In this document: in pieces, positions 9,774 through 18,265 of the stretch
How the letters are laid out: every line of letters begins with the position of its first letter
Position numbering within the stretch: position 1 is the stretch's first letter
Assembly: GCA_011947345.1 (NCBI GenBank)
Contig: JAAVTG010000705.1
Coordinates: 1 to 32,292, forward strand
Direction of reading: 5' to 3'
From: Phytophthora quininea
Lineage: Eukaryota > Oomycota > Peronosporomycetes > Peronosporales > Peronosporaceae
Length of the DNA: 32,292 nt
Position numbers and translations under genes: made by a program
Notes under the pieces: model-generated
Database searches by the model: none
Told to the model about the DNA's origin: nothing
The model's input: only the letters and a program-made list of their open reading frames with translations

Positions 9774-10133
9774 ATGCGCTTCTTCTCCGCCGCGCTGGTC
9801 CTCGCTGCCATCCTGTTTACGAACTGCAACGCTCTGTCCGAGTCGCAGCAAAAGGCTGTGGACACTTCGCCGGACGTCCAGAGCGACAAGTCTTCGGCTA
9901 CCGCTTTCGAGACTGAACGATTTCTGAGGACCGTCGATACAGTGGAGGACGCCAACAACGAAGAGCGAAGCGACCTGAAGTCTGTCGCGTCGAAGCTGAT
10001 GGGGAAATTTTCGCAAGCCAACGAGAAACTCGGTCAGGTGGGGAAATCAGGCACTACGGCGGAGCTCGGGAAGCTCTACCTCAAAGCCTTGGCTTTGGCG
10101 AAGAAGAACTACATACCTCCTATTGGTAAATAG
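9774..10133 (+). CDS. RxLR-dEER secreted effector protein
   Basis: 119 residues, intact. Residues 1-20 are a clear signal peptide (MRFFSAALVLAAILF core, cleavage after NCNA). RFLR at about residues 47-50 is followed by an acidic stretch ending NEER at about 62-65, the standard RxLR-dEER pair used for delivery into plant cells. The C-terminal part is short, helical and lysine-rich (KLMGKFSQANEKLGQVGK, LYLKALALAKKNYIPP) and shows no WY-fold signature that I can see. The ATG at 9774 is chosen because the signal peptide begins there and the initiator lies just upstream. The gene stands alone, 400 bases before SF3B6 on the same strand and 1.7 kb from a second, interrupted effector-like gene on the other strand. 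Family membership is firm by motif; the host target is unknown. Confidence 0.92.
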   Translation: MRFFSAALVLAAILFTNCNALSESQQKAVDTSPDVQSDKSSATAFETERFLRTVDTVEDANNEERSDLKSVASKLMGKFSQANEKLGQVGKSGTTAELGKLYLKALALAKKNYIPPIGK

Positions 10134-10542
10134 TAACTGATCGCAAGCTATAGTTATCGAGTTCCACCATCACGGCTGGTTGGTCCCGTTTTCACCACAG
10201 ATTTCTATGCGCATGTTGTGCCCATGTCTTGAAATACCTTTCTGTGCGGGAGGCACTATTTTTCTTCTCTTCCATGCGCGGACTCCGAGACAAAGCAGAC
10301 CGGTGGTGGCGTACAACTACCAGTTTGGAGCGTGCTTGTTCGTGCTGACGGCAATTTCGCGTTCAACTCCGCGCATTTTATTTCTGATCCCATTCTCGTT
10401 TAATTTCATCTCGGCTCACTTGTGTACAGTTCATACCCGTTTAAATTCCGCTCACTTTTTGTAATGGAAAATGGAAAGGGGTTGTAGATTTAGAAGTTAG
10501 AATGATTTCAAGACACAATAGTATTGTATTGACCTTCGAACG
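10134..10542 (+). other. intergenic region and promoter of SF3B6
   Basis: No gene is seen. Two initiator-like sequences, GGCTCACTTGTGTAC (about 10412) and CGCTCACTTTTTGTAAT (about 10449), lie 90-130 bases before the SF3B6 ATG; the second is followed by AT-rich leader sequence and is the better candidate. Confidence 0.4.
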
Positions 10543-10911
10543 ATGGCCGTCCAAGGCCGCCGAGGCAACGCGCGGCTCCCGCCCGAGGTGAATCGTGTGC
10601 TGTACGTGCGCAACCTGCCGTTCAAGATCTCGTCCGAGGAGCTGTACGACATCTTTGGCAAGTACGGAGCCATCCGCCAGATCCGCCTGGGTGTCAACAA
10701 CGACACGAGAGGCACGGCCTTCGTGGTCTACGAGGACATTTACGACGCCAAGAACGCGGTGGACCACTTGTCGGGCTTCAACGTGTGCGGCCGCTACCTG
10801 ATCGTGCTCTACTACCAGGCCAACAAGATGCAGCAGCGCCACGGAGGGACGGACCTAAGCAAGCAGAAGCAGGAGCTGCAGGACCTCAAGAACAAGTACG
10901 GCGTCGAGTAG
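10543..10911 (+). CDS. SF3B6: splicing factor 3B subunit 6 (p14/SF3b14a)
   Basis: 122 residues, close to the roughly 125 of animal and plant p14. It is one RNA recognition motif with RNP2 LYVRNLPF (about residues 20-28) and RNP1-like RGTAFVVY (about 60-67), preceded by the conserved basic N-terminus and LPPEVNRV, and ended by the C-terminal helix ([14 protein letters not shown], then [12 protein letters not shown]). In the U2 snRNP, p14 sits on SF3B1 close to the branch-point adenosine. The coding sequence is uninterrupted and strongly GC-biased at third positions, as expected for a housekeeping gene. It ends 90 bases before the start of the large inverted repeat and marks the edge of the unstable region. 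An AT-rich stretch with AATATA/AATAAC elements after the stop may hold the poly(A) signal. Confidence 0.95.
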   Translation: MAVQGRRGNARLPPEVNRVLYVRNLPFKISSEELYDIFGKYGAIRQIRLGVNNDTRGTAFVVYEDIYDAKNAVDHLSGFNVCGRYLIVLYYQANKMQQRHGGTDLSKQKQELQDLKNKYGVE

Positions 10912-10993
10912 GACGCCAATAACAAATATATTGCATTCCACCAATATGATTGTGTATTGCTAGCAATATACGTGGCAAATTAGGTGTCGTTTT

Positions 10994-11010
10994 GCGTGCC
11001 GCCAGCGCGC
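10994..11010. repeat. GC-rich hairpin at left outer edge of the inverted repeat
   Basis: GCGTG-ccgccag-CGCGC folds with a five-pair stem (one G-T pair) and a seven-base loop. The same loop, in the same orientation, is in the hairpin at the right outer edge (28418-28438), although the arms themselves are inverted. Confidence 0.55.
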
Positions 11011-11077
11011 GGGTTGTGTGCCACGATCCCCAAAACAACACCCCACAACTTTTTCGGCCAAGGAGCTTCTGATGGGA

Positions 11078-11531
11078 TCATGAATTCCGGAGGAGGGACC
11101 GCGTCACCGTCTCGTATATGTCGAGCAGCGGATCATCAGACTTCTTCCACGGCTCATCGATAGCTCGAACGGTTGCTCCAAGCGGCATCACCCCAGCCTT
11201 CTCTGGCCACGGTGGACAAGAAGGAACGATAAACTCTCGCTCCACGATGCAGTGATGGAACTCATCGCAATACACTTTCAACGATGGGAGAATCCGATCT
11301 CTCGAATCCCGTTCAGAGATCAAACTCGAAGCAAAGCCCATCTCTTCGAGCGCTTGACTCGACGCCTCCATTTGCGCAGCATAGTACGTCTTCCAACGGA
11401 TCCTATTGACCGCAATCCCAAGTCTCAACCCCACGACAGCTTGGGCCACAACTCATCTCCACTCGGCACCACAAATTCTTGTGGGATGTCCAAACGACCA
11501 TGCAGCTTGAGAAAGCGGCGGGGGGCGGCAT
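11078..11531 (-). pseudogene. relic of helicase-associated (HA) repeat protein, left copy
   Basis: Minus strand. The readable pieces, in order, are FLKLHGRLDIPQEFVVPSGD, ELWPKLSWG, LRLGIAVNRIRWKTYYAAQ, LEEMGF, then LPSLKVYCDEFHHCIVEREF, IVPSCPPWPEKAGVMPLGAT. This alternation of 'VP.EFVVP...WP', 'LG..V..IR...Y' and 'L..MGF' is that of the repeated helicase-associated domains common in oomycete and diatom proteins. Only about one and a half repeats remain and the frame changes at least twice, so it is a fragment. It is the outermost gene-like object in the arm; its mirror is at 27896-28349. Confidence 0.55.
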
Positions 11532-11645
11532 GATGCGCTCCCTTTACCGAAAGCCCAGGGCGTCTTCGACCAAGTCGAGCTTTCTAAAGCCCCCGCCAAC
11601 TGAATGGAGACATCATTTGCTTTAGCTTGCAGCGAACTTTGTTGA

Positions 11646-11665
11646 CTACCGACCCCAGTCGGTAG
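11646..11665. repeat. perfect 8-bp hairpin, left copy
   Basis: CTACCGAC and GTCGGTAG surround a four-base loop. It lies in the gap between the HA relic and the MLF1-like gene; mirror at 27762-27781. Confidence 0.7.
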
Positions 11666-11965
11666 CCCCAGAGTTCCTGAGGCCAGTGAGCGTCCCCCAC
11701 GGGAACGACACAGCTTCGAGTACTGCCGTGCCCCCCTTCATCTCCCTGTAGACTTATAGCGCAGTTGAAGCCTTGATCTCTCAGCCCCGCAGTCTATCGC
11801 CGCTGCTTGTGTCCGTGTCGCCTGCGATTCCATTCTCTAGTTCTGGGACGTCCGCACCTTCCCCTTCCCCACGGAAGCTTGACGCGCGACAACCATCGAA
11901 AGCAAGCTGAAGCACCTCCCCTGTCCGAGCGGCGCAGCACAGTCGACAGCATTGAATGTTGGAGC

Positions 11966-11988
11966 AAATCTGCAACCGCTGCAGATTT
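11966..11988. repeat. perfect 9-bp hairpin after the MLF1-like gene, left copy
   Basis: AAATCTGCA and TGCAGATTT flank a five-base loop, about 145 bases past the stop of the MLF1-like gene. It could mark a transcript end or a small dispersed repeat. Mirror at 27439-27461. The rest of 11532-12131 holds no gene that I recognise. Confidence 0.7.
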
Positions 11989-12131
11989 GGATTGTAAATT
12001 GTAATGAGATAAGATTGGAATAAAATGTATTAGTTATTGAGCTTGTCAAACTCAGTCAGACGCCAGTTAAGCATAGCAACAATAGATCAAACCCACTCCA
12101 TCCTGCGCTCGACCGCTGTGATCGATCGATC

Positions 12132-12952
12132 TTACTCCTCCATAGACGTGTCCTCCGTCGACTGCTGCTCTGTTAGCTTCTTCTTCTCATTCTGCTTCGG
12201 CTGCTGCTCCTCTTCCTTCTGCTTAATGGTCTTCTTCTGGGCCTCTCCGAACGGCGTCTGCTGCCACAGCGCCTCGAACTCTTCGGGGTGCCGCTCGAGC
12301 ACACCGACTCGTGCTGGCCCTCGTCGTCCGCGCTCAGGCGGTTCCACGTCGTGCGCAGCTTTTTGTCCTCCACCTGACGCTCGTGCACGGCTTTCAGGCG
12401 GCCAGTCGAGTCTTCGTAGCGACGACGCGTGCTGGTGACACGTCGGCCTTTATCGTCCACGATGGACGAGTCGCTGAACGAGTAGGACGAGAAGGCGCGG
12501 CGGTGTTGGCTCTGGGTGTGGTTGCCATCAGCGGTCACCTTAGGGCTGCCGCTGTTGCTCTTCTTGACTGACTTGGCCTTGTCATGAAACGTGGTCTTGC
12601 CAGCCCCAGTCTTGCTACTCTTGGTAGTGGTCTTATTGCGGTCGTTATCGGGGACAGCTTCAGCCTCAACAGACTCGTTGGTGGCAGGTTCCATCTCGGC
12701 GTCATTGTCGTCGTCGTGGACTTGACGCTGCTTCGTCTGCGGTCTCTGCTCGCGAGCCAGCACCGGCAGGTCGCGGAAGAAGTCATCATCGTCCACGTTG
12801 CTGGGTGCTGCCAGCATCTCGCTGCGCAGGTCGAACGGGAAGCGCGAGCGCATCATGAGGTCGCCCATGTGCTCGAGCTCCATCATGGACTGCTCCAGCG
12901 ACGACATGGGGTACCAGAAGGTCGGTCGGACGAGATCCCACGAGCGGAACAT
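12132..12952 (-). CDS. MLF1-like protein, left copy (frame change near the end)
   Basis: About 270 residues. The N-terminus is methionine-rich (LEQSMMELEHMGDLMM), a middle part is acidic then lysine/serine-rich and probably disordered, and the conserved part begins at about residue 150: SSYSFSDSSIVDDKGRRV, TSTRRRYEDSTGRLKAVHER, KLRTTWNRLSADDEGQHES. This resembles the myeloid leukaemia factor family core (serine/tyrosine block, RR..DG..E, then a D/H-rich loop and F..LW). After CSSGTP the frame changes at a GGGG run (12285-12288) and continues EEFEALWQQTPFGEAQKK with a lysine/glutamine-rich tail to the stop at 12132. The same change is present in the right copy. A good initiator lies 50-67 bases upstream. 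The family call is moderate; MLF proteins act in chromatin or stress regulation in animals, with no known role here. Confidence 0.55.
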
Positions 12953-13003
12953 GGTTGCGTGAAGTAGTTGGCTTGTAGACGTGTAGCTTGTGTAGTAGAT
13001 GGC

Positions 13004-13019
13004 AAGTTTGGAAATGAGC
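13004..13019 (-). promoter_or_regulatory. oomycete initiator, MLF1-like gene, left copy
   Basis: Minus strand GCTCATTTCCAAACTT, a close match to the oomycete initiator, 52-67 bases before the ATG at 12952. Confidence 0.6.
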
Positions 13020-13593
13020 TCGATGACCGACTGACAGAAGATCGTGATCCGACTGCTTCAACGTCGACGGCGAAACTTTTGAGTCGTGTCTCAGAATTTG
13101 GGCAGACTTCTAGAACGACCTCGAAATCAAGCGACTCTAGCGACTGCGGTGGTCGAGACTGCCATGGCTCGTACTTGAATAAACTTGATTGTCACCTTGA
13201 CTATACGGGAATAACACCATCCTTGTGGAAGCTGCCACTTGCCGTGGTTCAGATGTACCTGAAAGGAAGGTTCTACCCTTTTCGAGAATTTGGACAGACA
13301 CAAAATTGACTGGAGAAAAGTATGCGGCGCAAAATTCCGCTGGACGACGATCGAAGATTCGATAACGTTGAAGTGATCTTGGCGCTCGCTCGACACACAC
13401 ACGGCCCTCCCTAATAGACCCAAATGCAAGTATTTGCTGCACAACAGCTGCAGCAATGATATCGGCGATGGCCCGTGGACAAGCATTCGCCCCGGACAAT
13501 CTCAATTAGAGGCGGAATACGCTTGACTGCTTGCGAAAGGATGCATTTTGTTAATGTTGCTGTCTTTCATCGAGGCGTTTAGACATTACCGCA
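13020..13593. other. shared intergenic region of divergent-to-convergent genes, left copy
   Basis: About 570 bases between the MLF1-like start and the CAP gene stop. Several short frames are open, but none has a recognisable domain. A TTC-TA-GAA dyad at about 13108-13115 resembles a heat-shock element and lies upstream of the MLF1-like gene; this is only suggestive. Confidence 0.4.
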
Positions 13594-14232
13594 CTACACA
13601 GCAGCCTTGTACGGGGTAGTATCAACAGCCACGGCAGAATCCGTCGAGTTGATGGCCAACGCGACGTCAATCGCTTCAGGCACCTCCGCTGGCACCTCGG
13701 CACTTTCGTAGTTGCACGACTCACTCGAGCTCTTGCCAAAGTCCTGCGTCCAGTAGTGCTTGTAAGTGCTGCCCTCGTTGTACGCATACGCCGTGCCGAA
13801 CATGGTGTAGTTGCCGAGAATGTTGGCGCGATGGCCGCTCGAGTTCATCCACGACACCATCACGGCAGCGACGTCTTTCTGGCCGCCAGCGATGTTCTCG
13901 CCCAGCGCGTTCCACTTGTAGCCGGTGGCTGTAATTCGAGAAGCCATCGTCGATCTGTCCGACCCTGTGTGGCTCATAAAGTTGTTGAACGCCATGTCGT
14001 TTGACTGTCGCGTCGCTGCGGCCATTAACTGGGAACTCAAACACAGCGCTGGCAATCCCCTGGCAGCACGCTCGCTGTTGACTCGGCTCAGCATGCTGTA
14101 GACGTATTGGCTCGGCGCTGAGTAAGTTGACACAAGCTGCCGCGGTTCGTAGCGGAGGTTTTCAGCGGCGCTCGAACTTCCGGTCAAAATGGCGAGAAAG
14201 CCCATCAGAGACGCTTGAGTGAGAGACACCAT
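13594..14232 (-). CDS. secreted CAP/SCP (PR-1-like) protein, left copy
   Basis: 212 residues, intact. A signal peptide (MVSLTQASLMGFLAIL core, ending near SSSAAE) starts at the ATG at 14232. The CAP domain spans about residues 45-175: VYSMLSRVNSERAARGLPAL, LMAAATRQSNDMAFNNFMSH, GYKWNALGENIAGG, MVSWMNSSGHRANILGNY, FGTAYAYN and HYWTQDFGK. The H of SHTG, the E of GEN and the H of GHR match the conserved cavity residues. CAP proteins bind sterols or lipids in several eukaryotes, and oomycetes encode many secreted members. A short acidic/threonine-rich tail follows. The product differs from the right copy by R/G in the SD-STMAS stretch. The first ATG with signal peptide was preferred to longer upstream frames that lack one. 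Confidence 0.92.
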   Translation of the reverse strand: MVSLTQASLMGFLAILTGSSSAAENLRYEPRQLVSTYSAPSQYVYSMLSRVNSERAARGLPALCLSSQLMAAATRQSNDMAFNNFMSHTGSDRSTMASRITATGYKWNALGENIAGGQKDVAAVMVSWMNSSGHRANILGNYTMFGTAYAYNEGSTYKHYWTQDFGKSSSESCNYESAEVPAEVPEAIDVALAINSTDSAVAVDTTPYKAAV

Positions 14233-14477
14233 CGTTGCTTGGACTGCTTTGTGGGGCTGCAAATTGAAGAGTGTCAATTCTCCTAGGTCGCTTGCTTCGC
14301 CAGCCTCGGTGCTTATGTGAATCACCAATATACTTAGGACTGTGATCAAGTTCAACGGCACGATCACCTTGTCGAAATAACCGTCTACGGTTTGATTCTG
14401 CCATTTTCGGCGCCAGCGCGTAGAAGTAGCGTAGAAAGTGGTTGCCGGAGGTGCGTTGGTGCCGCTGTCGCCTGACA

Positions 14478-15913
14478 CTACAATGCGAAAATACTCGCCC
14501 ACACCTCTTGAAGCTCACCAGGGTGGTGCATGTACATCCAATCGACAAACTCCCATCGCCGTTCGGTCTCGGGGCAGTACCTCAAGACAGAAGCGATATC
14601 GCATCTGCTGTCTGTCTGATGGAGAAACCAAGCAACGTCGAAATGTCTGTGCAGCACTGCAGCATGGATCGCTCGACTGCTGCAATCTTCGCGGCGGTGA
14701 TGATGCAGCCAGCGAACCACGTCTAACTGTCCTTGCATCGCCGCATTCTCCATTGCGGCAGTAGCGCAACCTTCTGGTCGATTGGCAAGGAGCCACTTGA
14801 CCACGGCCAGGTGTCCATTCCCCGCAGCCTTGTTCACTGCATCCACCGTACAACCTTCGAGACGACTGAAGTGGAGCCAGATGATGACGTCCAAATGTCC
14901 ATTTGCAGCAGCCAGGTCCATCGCCTTCGTTGTGCAGCCCTCGGTTCTGTTCCCGCTCAGCCATTTCACAACGTCTAGGTGGCCATGTTCGGCGGCCTTA
15001 TCGATCGCGTCGACTGTACATCCGCCCGAAGAGTTTCCATGCAGCCCCTTTACGACATCGAGCAACCCACCGCTCGCTGCAGCATCGATAGCGAAGCCAG
15101 GATCCTCCTCCACGTTTTCATCCAACTTGGTAATGTCGAGCATTTTATTGCTGGCGAACAAACATGACTCGCCAAGTAGATCGTATCCGTCTTGCTCTCT
15201 GATCCACGTCACCATGTCGAGATGTTCTTGGTTAGCAGCATTTTGCACAGCCACCCAGGGATTGTTGTCCTTGGAGCGACTGCAGACCCACTTTAGTAGC
15301 TCCAGATTCCCAGTAATCCCAGCACTTCGAACATCGTCGTTATTGATACAACCCCTGGTGTCATTCGCTCCAGCCATTTTGCCATTTCCAAGTGACCTCC
15401 TTCGATTGCTGCTGACACTGCTGCGGAACTCCACAATATGTCGCCGCGGTGAGCGACCAGCCACTGCAAAGTCTCCAGCTGACCAAGGTTTGCTGCGTGG
15501 TCGACAATTCCCGCTGGTATGGCACACCCCGTGAAGAACGTCGACAGCAACTTCACCAGTTCCAAATTCCCGAACGTCACTGCTTTGGTCATTCCTCGAG
15601 AAAACTGCCACTGTCGATAGCCCGCATCTCGTTTGCCGCTATCACCAGGCTCCAGCATGTCCTGGGCAATGAGTCGGCGGGTCAAATACAGCAGATTTGA
15701 ACTACAGGCCTTCGTGATTGTCCACTGCGAGGACCAGTCCAGAAAGTCCTGTATCTTTGTGAGGATATGAGGCAGTCGCAGCACGTCAGGACCATGAAGA
15801 CACACCACACGAACGCAGAGCAACTCTTGCAAACTTTCTCGTAAAGTGTCGTCTAGTGCCTTCGACATGAAGTACAAGTCATGGTCTCGGTGAAGACTCG
15901 TAGAGGTCACCAT
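14478..15913 (-). pseudogene. ankyrin-type repeat protein, left copy (one frame change)
   Basis: Start ATG at 15913. The N-terminal 110 residues (SKALDDTLRESLQELLCVRV, then LRLPHILTKIQDFLDW and a long helical part) resemble those of the gene at 28612, so they form a family-specific head. Ankyrin-like repeats follow (GNLELVKLLSTFFTGC, LGQLETLQWLVAHRG, GGHLEMAKWLERM). At a three-base C run (15318-15320) the frame changes by one, and the repeats continue GNLELLKWVC and then six or so units of exactly 28 residues of the type EGCTTKAMDLAAANGHLDVI-WLH. The C-terminus ERRWEFVDWMYMHHPGELQE is also family-specific. The stop is at 14478. The same frame change is found in the right copy. Without it the protein would have about 478 residues. 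Confidence 0.8.
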
Positions 15914-15963
15914 GGCTTCAGTGTCCAGGCACTTGTGCTCTTGAGCGCTGAAACGGAAGTGGG

Positions 15964-16005
15964 GCCTTTCGTTGCTACTTCGACGCCTTTCGTTGCTACT
16001 TCGAC
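15964..16005. repeat. 21-bp tandem repeat, two copies, left arm
   Basis: GCCTTTCGTTGCTACTTCGAC repeated twice without change, between the DUF3160-like and ankyrin genes. Confidence 0.85.
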
Positions 16006-16088
16006 GTCGGTCGAAGACAGCACAACCCAGCCTGAACCCGCTCCTGGGATACTCACCCAAAAATGTAGCTGTCCTATTCCACTCGTGA

Positions 16089-18210
16089 TCAATGTTTACG
16101 AAGGCGTGGCTCGCGGGACCACTGCGCGTTGTGGGACGACACTTCTTCGTGACTTTCGACGCACAAATACGAGTCTTGAGCCCATTGCGGAGAATGCATC
16201 GTGAGGAGCTTTTCCTCAAATTCAGCATCATTCAAACGCTCGTCTATCGGAGTCTGGAACTCGTAACTGCTGAACATTGGCCCAGCGTACATGGTGTTGT
16301 CGACGACGAAAAATCCCACAAGAGGGTCGCCAACACCGAGATGCAGCACACAACCAGAATCACCATGCTCGATCAAGGGAACGTCCGTATGTACATCGAC
16401 TACCAATACGTCACGCTTGCCTGAGTCCTGCGGGGAATCGTAGAACAGCGCTGGGTACCATCCTCGATACTGTGACGCGCCACTGCCAAAGCTCTCCTCC
16501 ATCACGGATTTCAAGAATCTCACGTGATCGTCGTTCAGCTTCTCTTTCGTAGCTTGCACACAGCAATATCTTCCAGCGACTGCATCGTCAACGCAAAGGT
16601 CTCAAACACTGTAGCCGCTCTTTGAAAAGCGTAGGATGCCCTCTGCTCCGAGAGGTCGACCAATACGTTCTGCGTAATGTCCTTCATTCGTCCGGCCATC
16701 TCTCGCATGCACCGCCAGAAAATCGGGTAAGGGTCCACTATGCCGTCCGGGTATTCGCATCTAGTGCCACACGTATAGCTCTGCTTAGCGTAGAGCACGG
16801 AATCATGGCGAAGTTGGGTGAACGATGCGACTTGTATGTTCATTTGACGCTGTTGCCAGACGTCCGAGTGGAAAGTTGCAGCAGCATTTGGCGATGACTT
16901 CGATAGCGATCTGAGAGCTCGGAGCCACAGTGTACTGATGCTCGCAGTTTTGTTCGTATACGTGGCGACGTCTCCAAACTCTTCGTCGATCACTTGGCGT
17001 AGTGCGATCAGGTTCGATGTAAATGAAATCCCATCTCTATGCACCACAAAGTCGATGTTCACTCTCTCTACGTTTGGCAAGTTCCTGAGCGGCTGCATTG
17101 TTGCCAAATAGCGCAAACGCAACGTCAACGGCGCTTGGAACACGTCGAGGCTGCTTCGCTTCTTGATGCATCACTTGGTCAAACACCAATCGAGAAAAAT
17201 GAACGAACTCCACACAAAACGCTGTCCAAGCAGAGCGAACGAAACAGGAGGGAGTGTTGGGCTCGGCGAGGTGCTCTCGATAACAGGGTGTCCTGTGATA
17301 AACTGCGCCCCCAGTCCTTGTTGCGTGATTTTTGCTGCAGGTCTACGAGATGTTGTCGTCTCTCATCGTGGCTGGTCGATTTCTTCATGATAGACTTGAT
17401 AATATTTCCAGCTAGACGAGCTAGCTGGTTTGCTGTGACTGAGTCCGCTCCTAAATCTCCGTCAGCGATCAAAGTGGAGATCAACGAGTCGATTTTCTCC
17501 ACGCCCTCCAAGCTCTTGGATTCCTGTAAGCAATACACCAGCAAACATGCGCACAGCAGTTGGTGCAGGTCTTCCTCCTGGTCTTCGCCTCCTGCAATGC
17601 GAAAATCAATCGTCCCCAGCCACATCATTGCTCGGAAGTAGCGCCCCAACTCTTGGGATTTCGTGTAGTGTCCACGGGGCTTGAACAAGGAGAAATCCAC
17701 TCTACGTTGAGCTGAGAACATCTCCACATCGGCAGTGTCTTCCGCCTGGATAGCTGACCATAAAGCTTCCAGATCGCCATCCCTCGATTGAAGTTCCCCT
17801 TTCAGCAAACTTAACGCCAGTATAATAAACACCTTCACATCTTGAGCCGTGTTGGAGATAAACCCGTTTTCTTCCAACCCAAGAGCTGACACTAGCTAGA
17901 GTTCTCTTCAGTATTTTAGTAAGTTGCGGAGACAAATAATCCGTCTCGAGCGTCACTAAAAATGCGTCGAAGCTGCGATGCCACGCGTGAAAGATGGAGT
18001 CGGCGGTCACAACCACCGGTAGGTCATCTGTGTAGAGTCGGTAGTAAATCTCCGCGAAACTCTGCGCCTGCATACGTTGCGACACAACGACGCCATTCAG
18101 CACCAACTTGGTCTTCTTCTCTTCCCCAGCCGGAAGTCGTTCTGCAAGGCCGTCGATATGCAGGACGGTTCCCAACAAATCTGCTATTCTTAATGGGTGG
18201 AGTTGAAGTT
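16089..18210 (-). pseudogene. DUF3160-like protein gene, longer (left) copy
   Basis: Reading right to left: LRIADLLGTVLHIDG and SFAEIYYRLYTDDLPVVVTADSIFHAWHRSFDAFL (the DUF3160 signature 'Y..Nd.P.fvT.Dsi.Ha.H..fd..L') near 18000-18200. A long helical middle part follows (17180-17890), then FALLGQRFVW, VFDQVMHQEAKQPRRVPSAVDVAFALFG near 17120-17240. Next is the arm-shared part, WLRALRSL, NIQVASFTQLRHDSVLYAKQ, CEYPDGIVDPYPIFWRCM (16560-17030), and finally VVDVHTDVPL...GVGDPLVGFFVV...YEF near 16200-16450. At least four or five frame changes are seen, most at runs (AAAAA 17195-17199, CCCCC 17308-17312, and one near 16550). A TAG at about 18202 interrupts the frame upstream of 18178, and the true N-terminus is not found. 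DUF3160 proteins have no firmly known function. The gene crosses the arm/spacer border. Confidence 0.7.
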
Positions 18211-18265
18211 GCTAATCTCTCATCACTTCTGGATTCGCCGTCGCACCCGCAGGCAAGGCGAAAGA

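Larger units (their letters stand above)
11005..17050 (+). repeat. left arm of 6-kb inverted repeat
   Basis: Reverse complement of 22380-28425: positions pair so that x + y is 39,426 or 39,427 over the whole arm. Every gene in one arm has its mirror in the other. Differences seen by eye are a scatter of substitutions and a few one-base indels in runs (for example at the G/C runs near 13400 and 11870 and the T run near 11333). The inner end falls inside the DUF3160-like gene, which continues beyond the arm on this side, so this side looks like the original copy. Confidence 0.95.

Noticed and set aside
13127..13505. Two overlapping minus-strand frames of about 120 codons (mirror 25921-26300)
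   Set aside because: They lie in the intergenic gap, differ between arms by a one-base indel, and show no domain.
14782..15534. Long plus-strand frame of 250 codons (and its mirror 23892-24644)
   Set aside because: Exact antisense shadow of the 28-residue ankyrin repeats; the residue pattern simply mirrors the repeat period.
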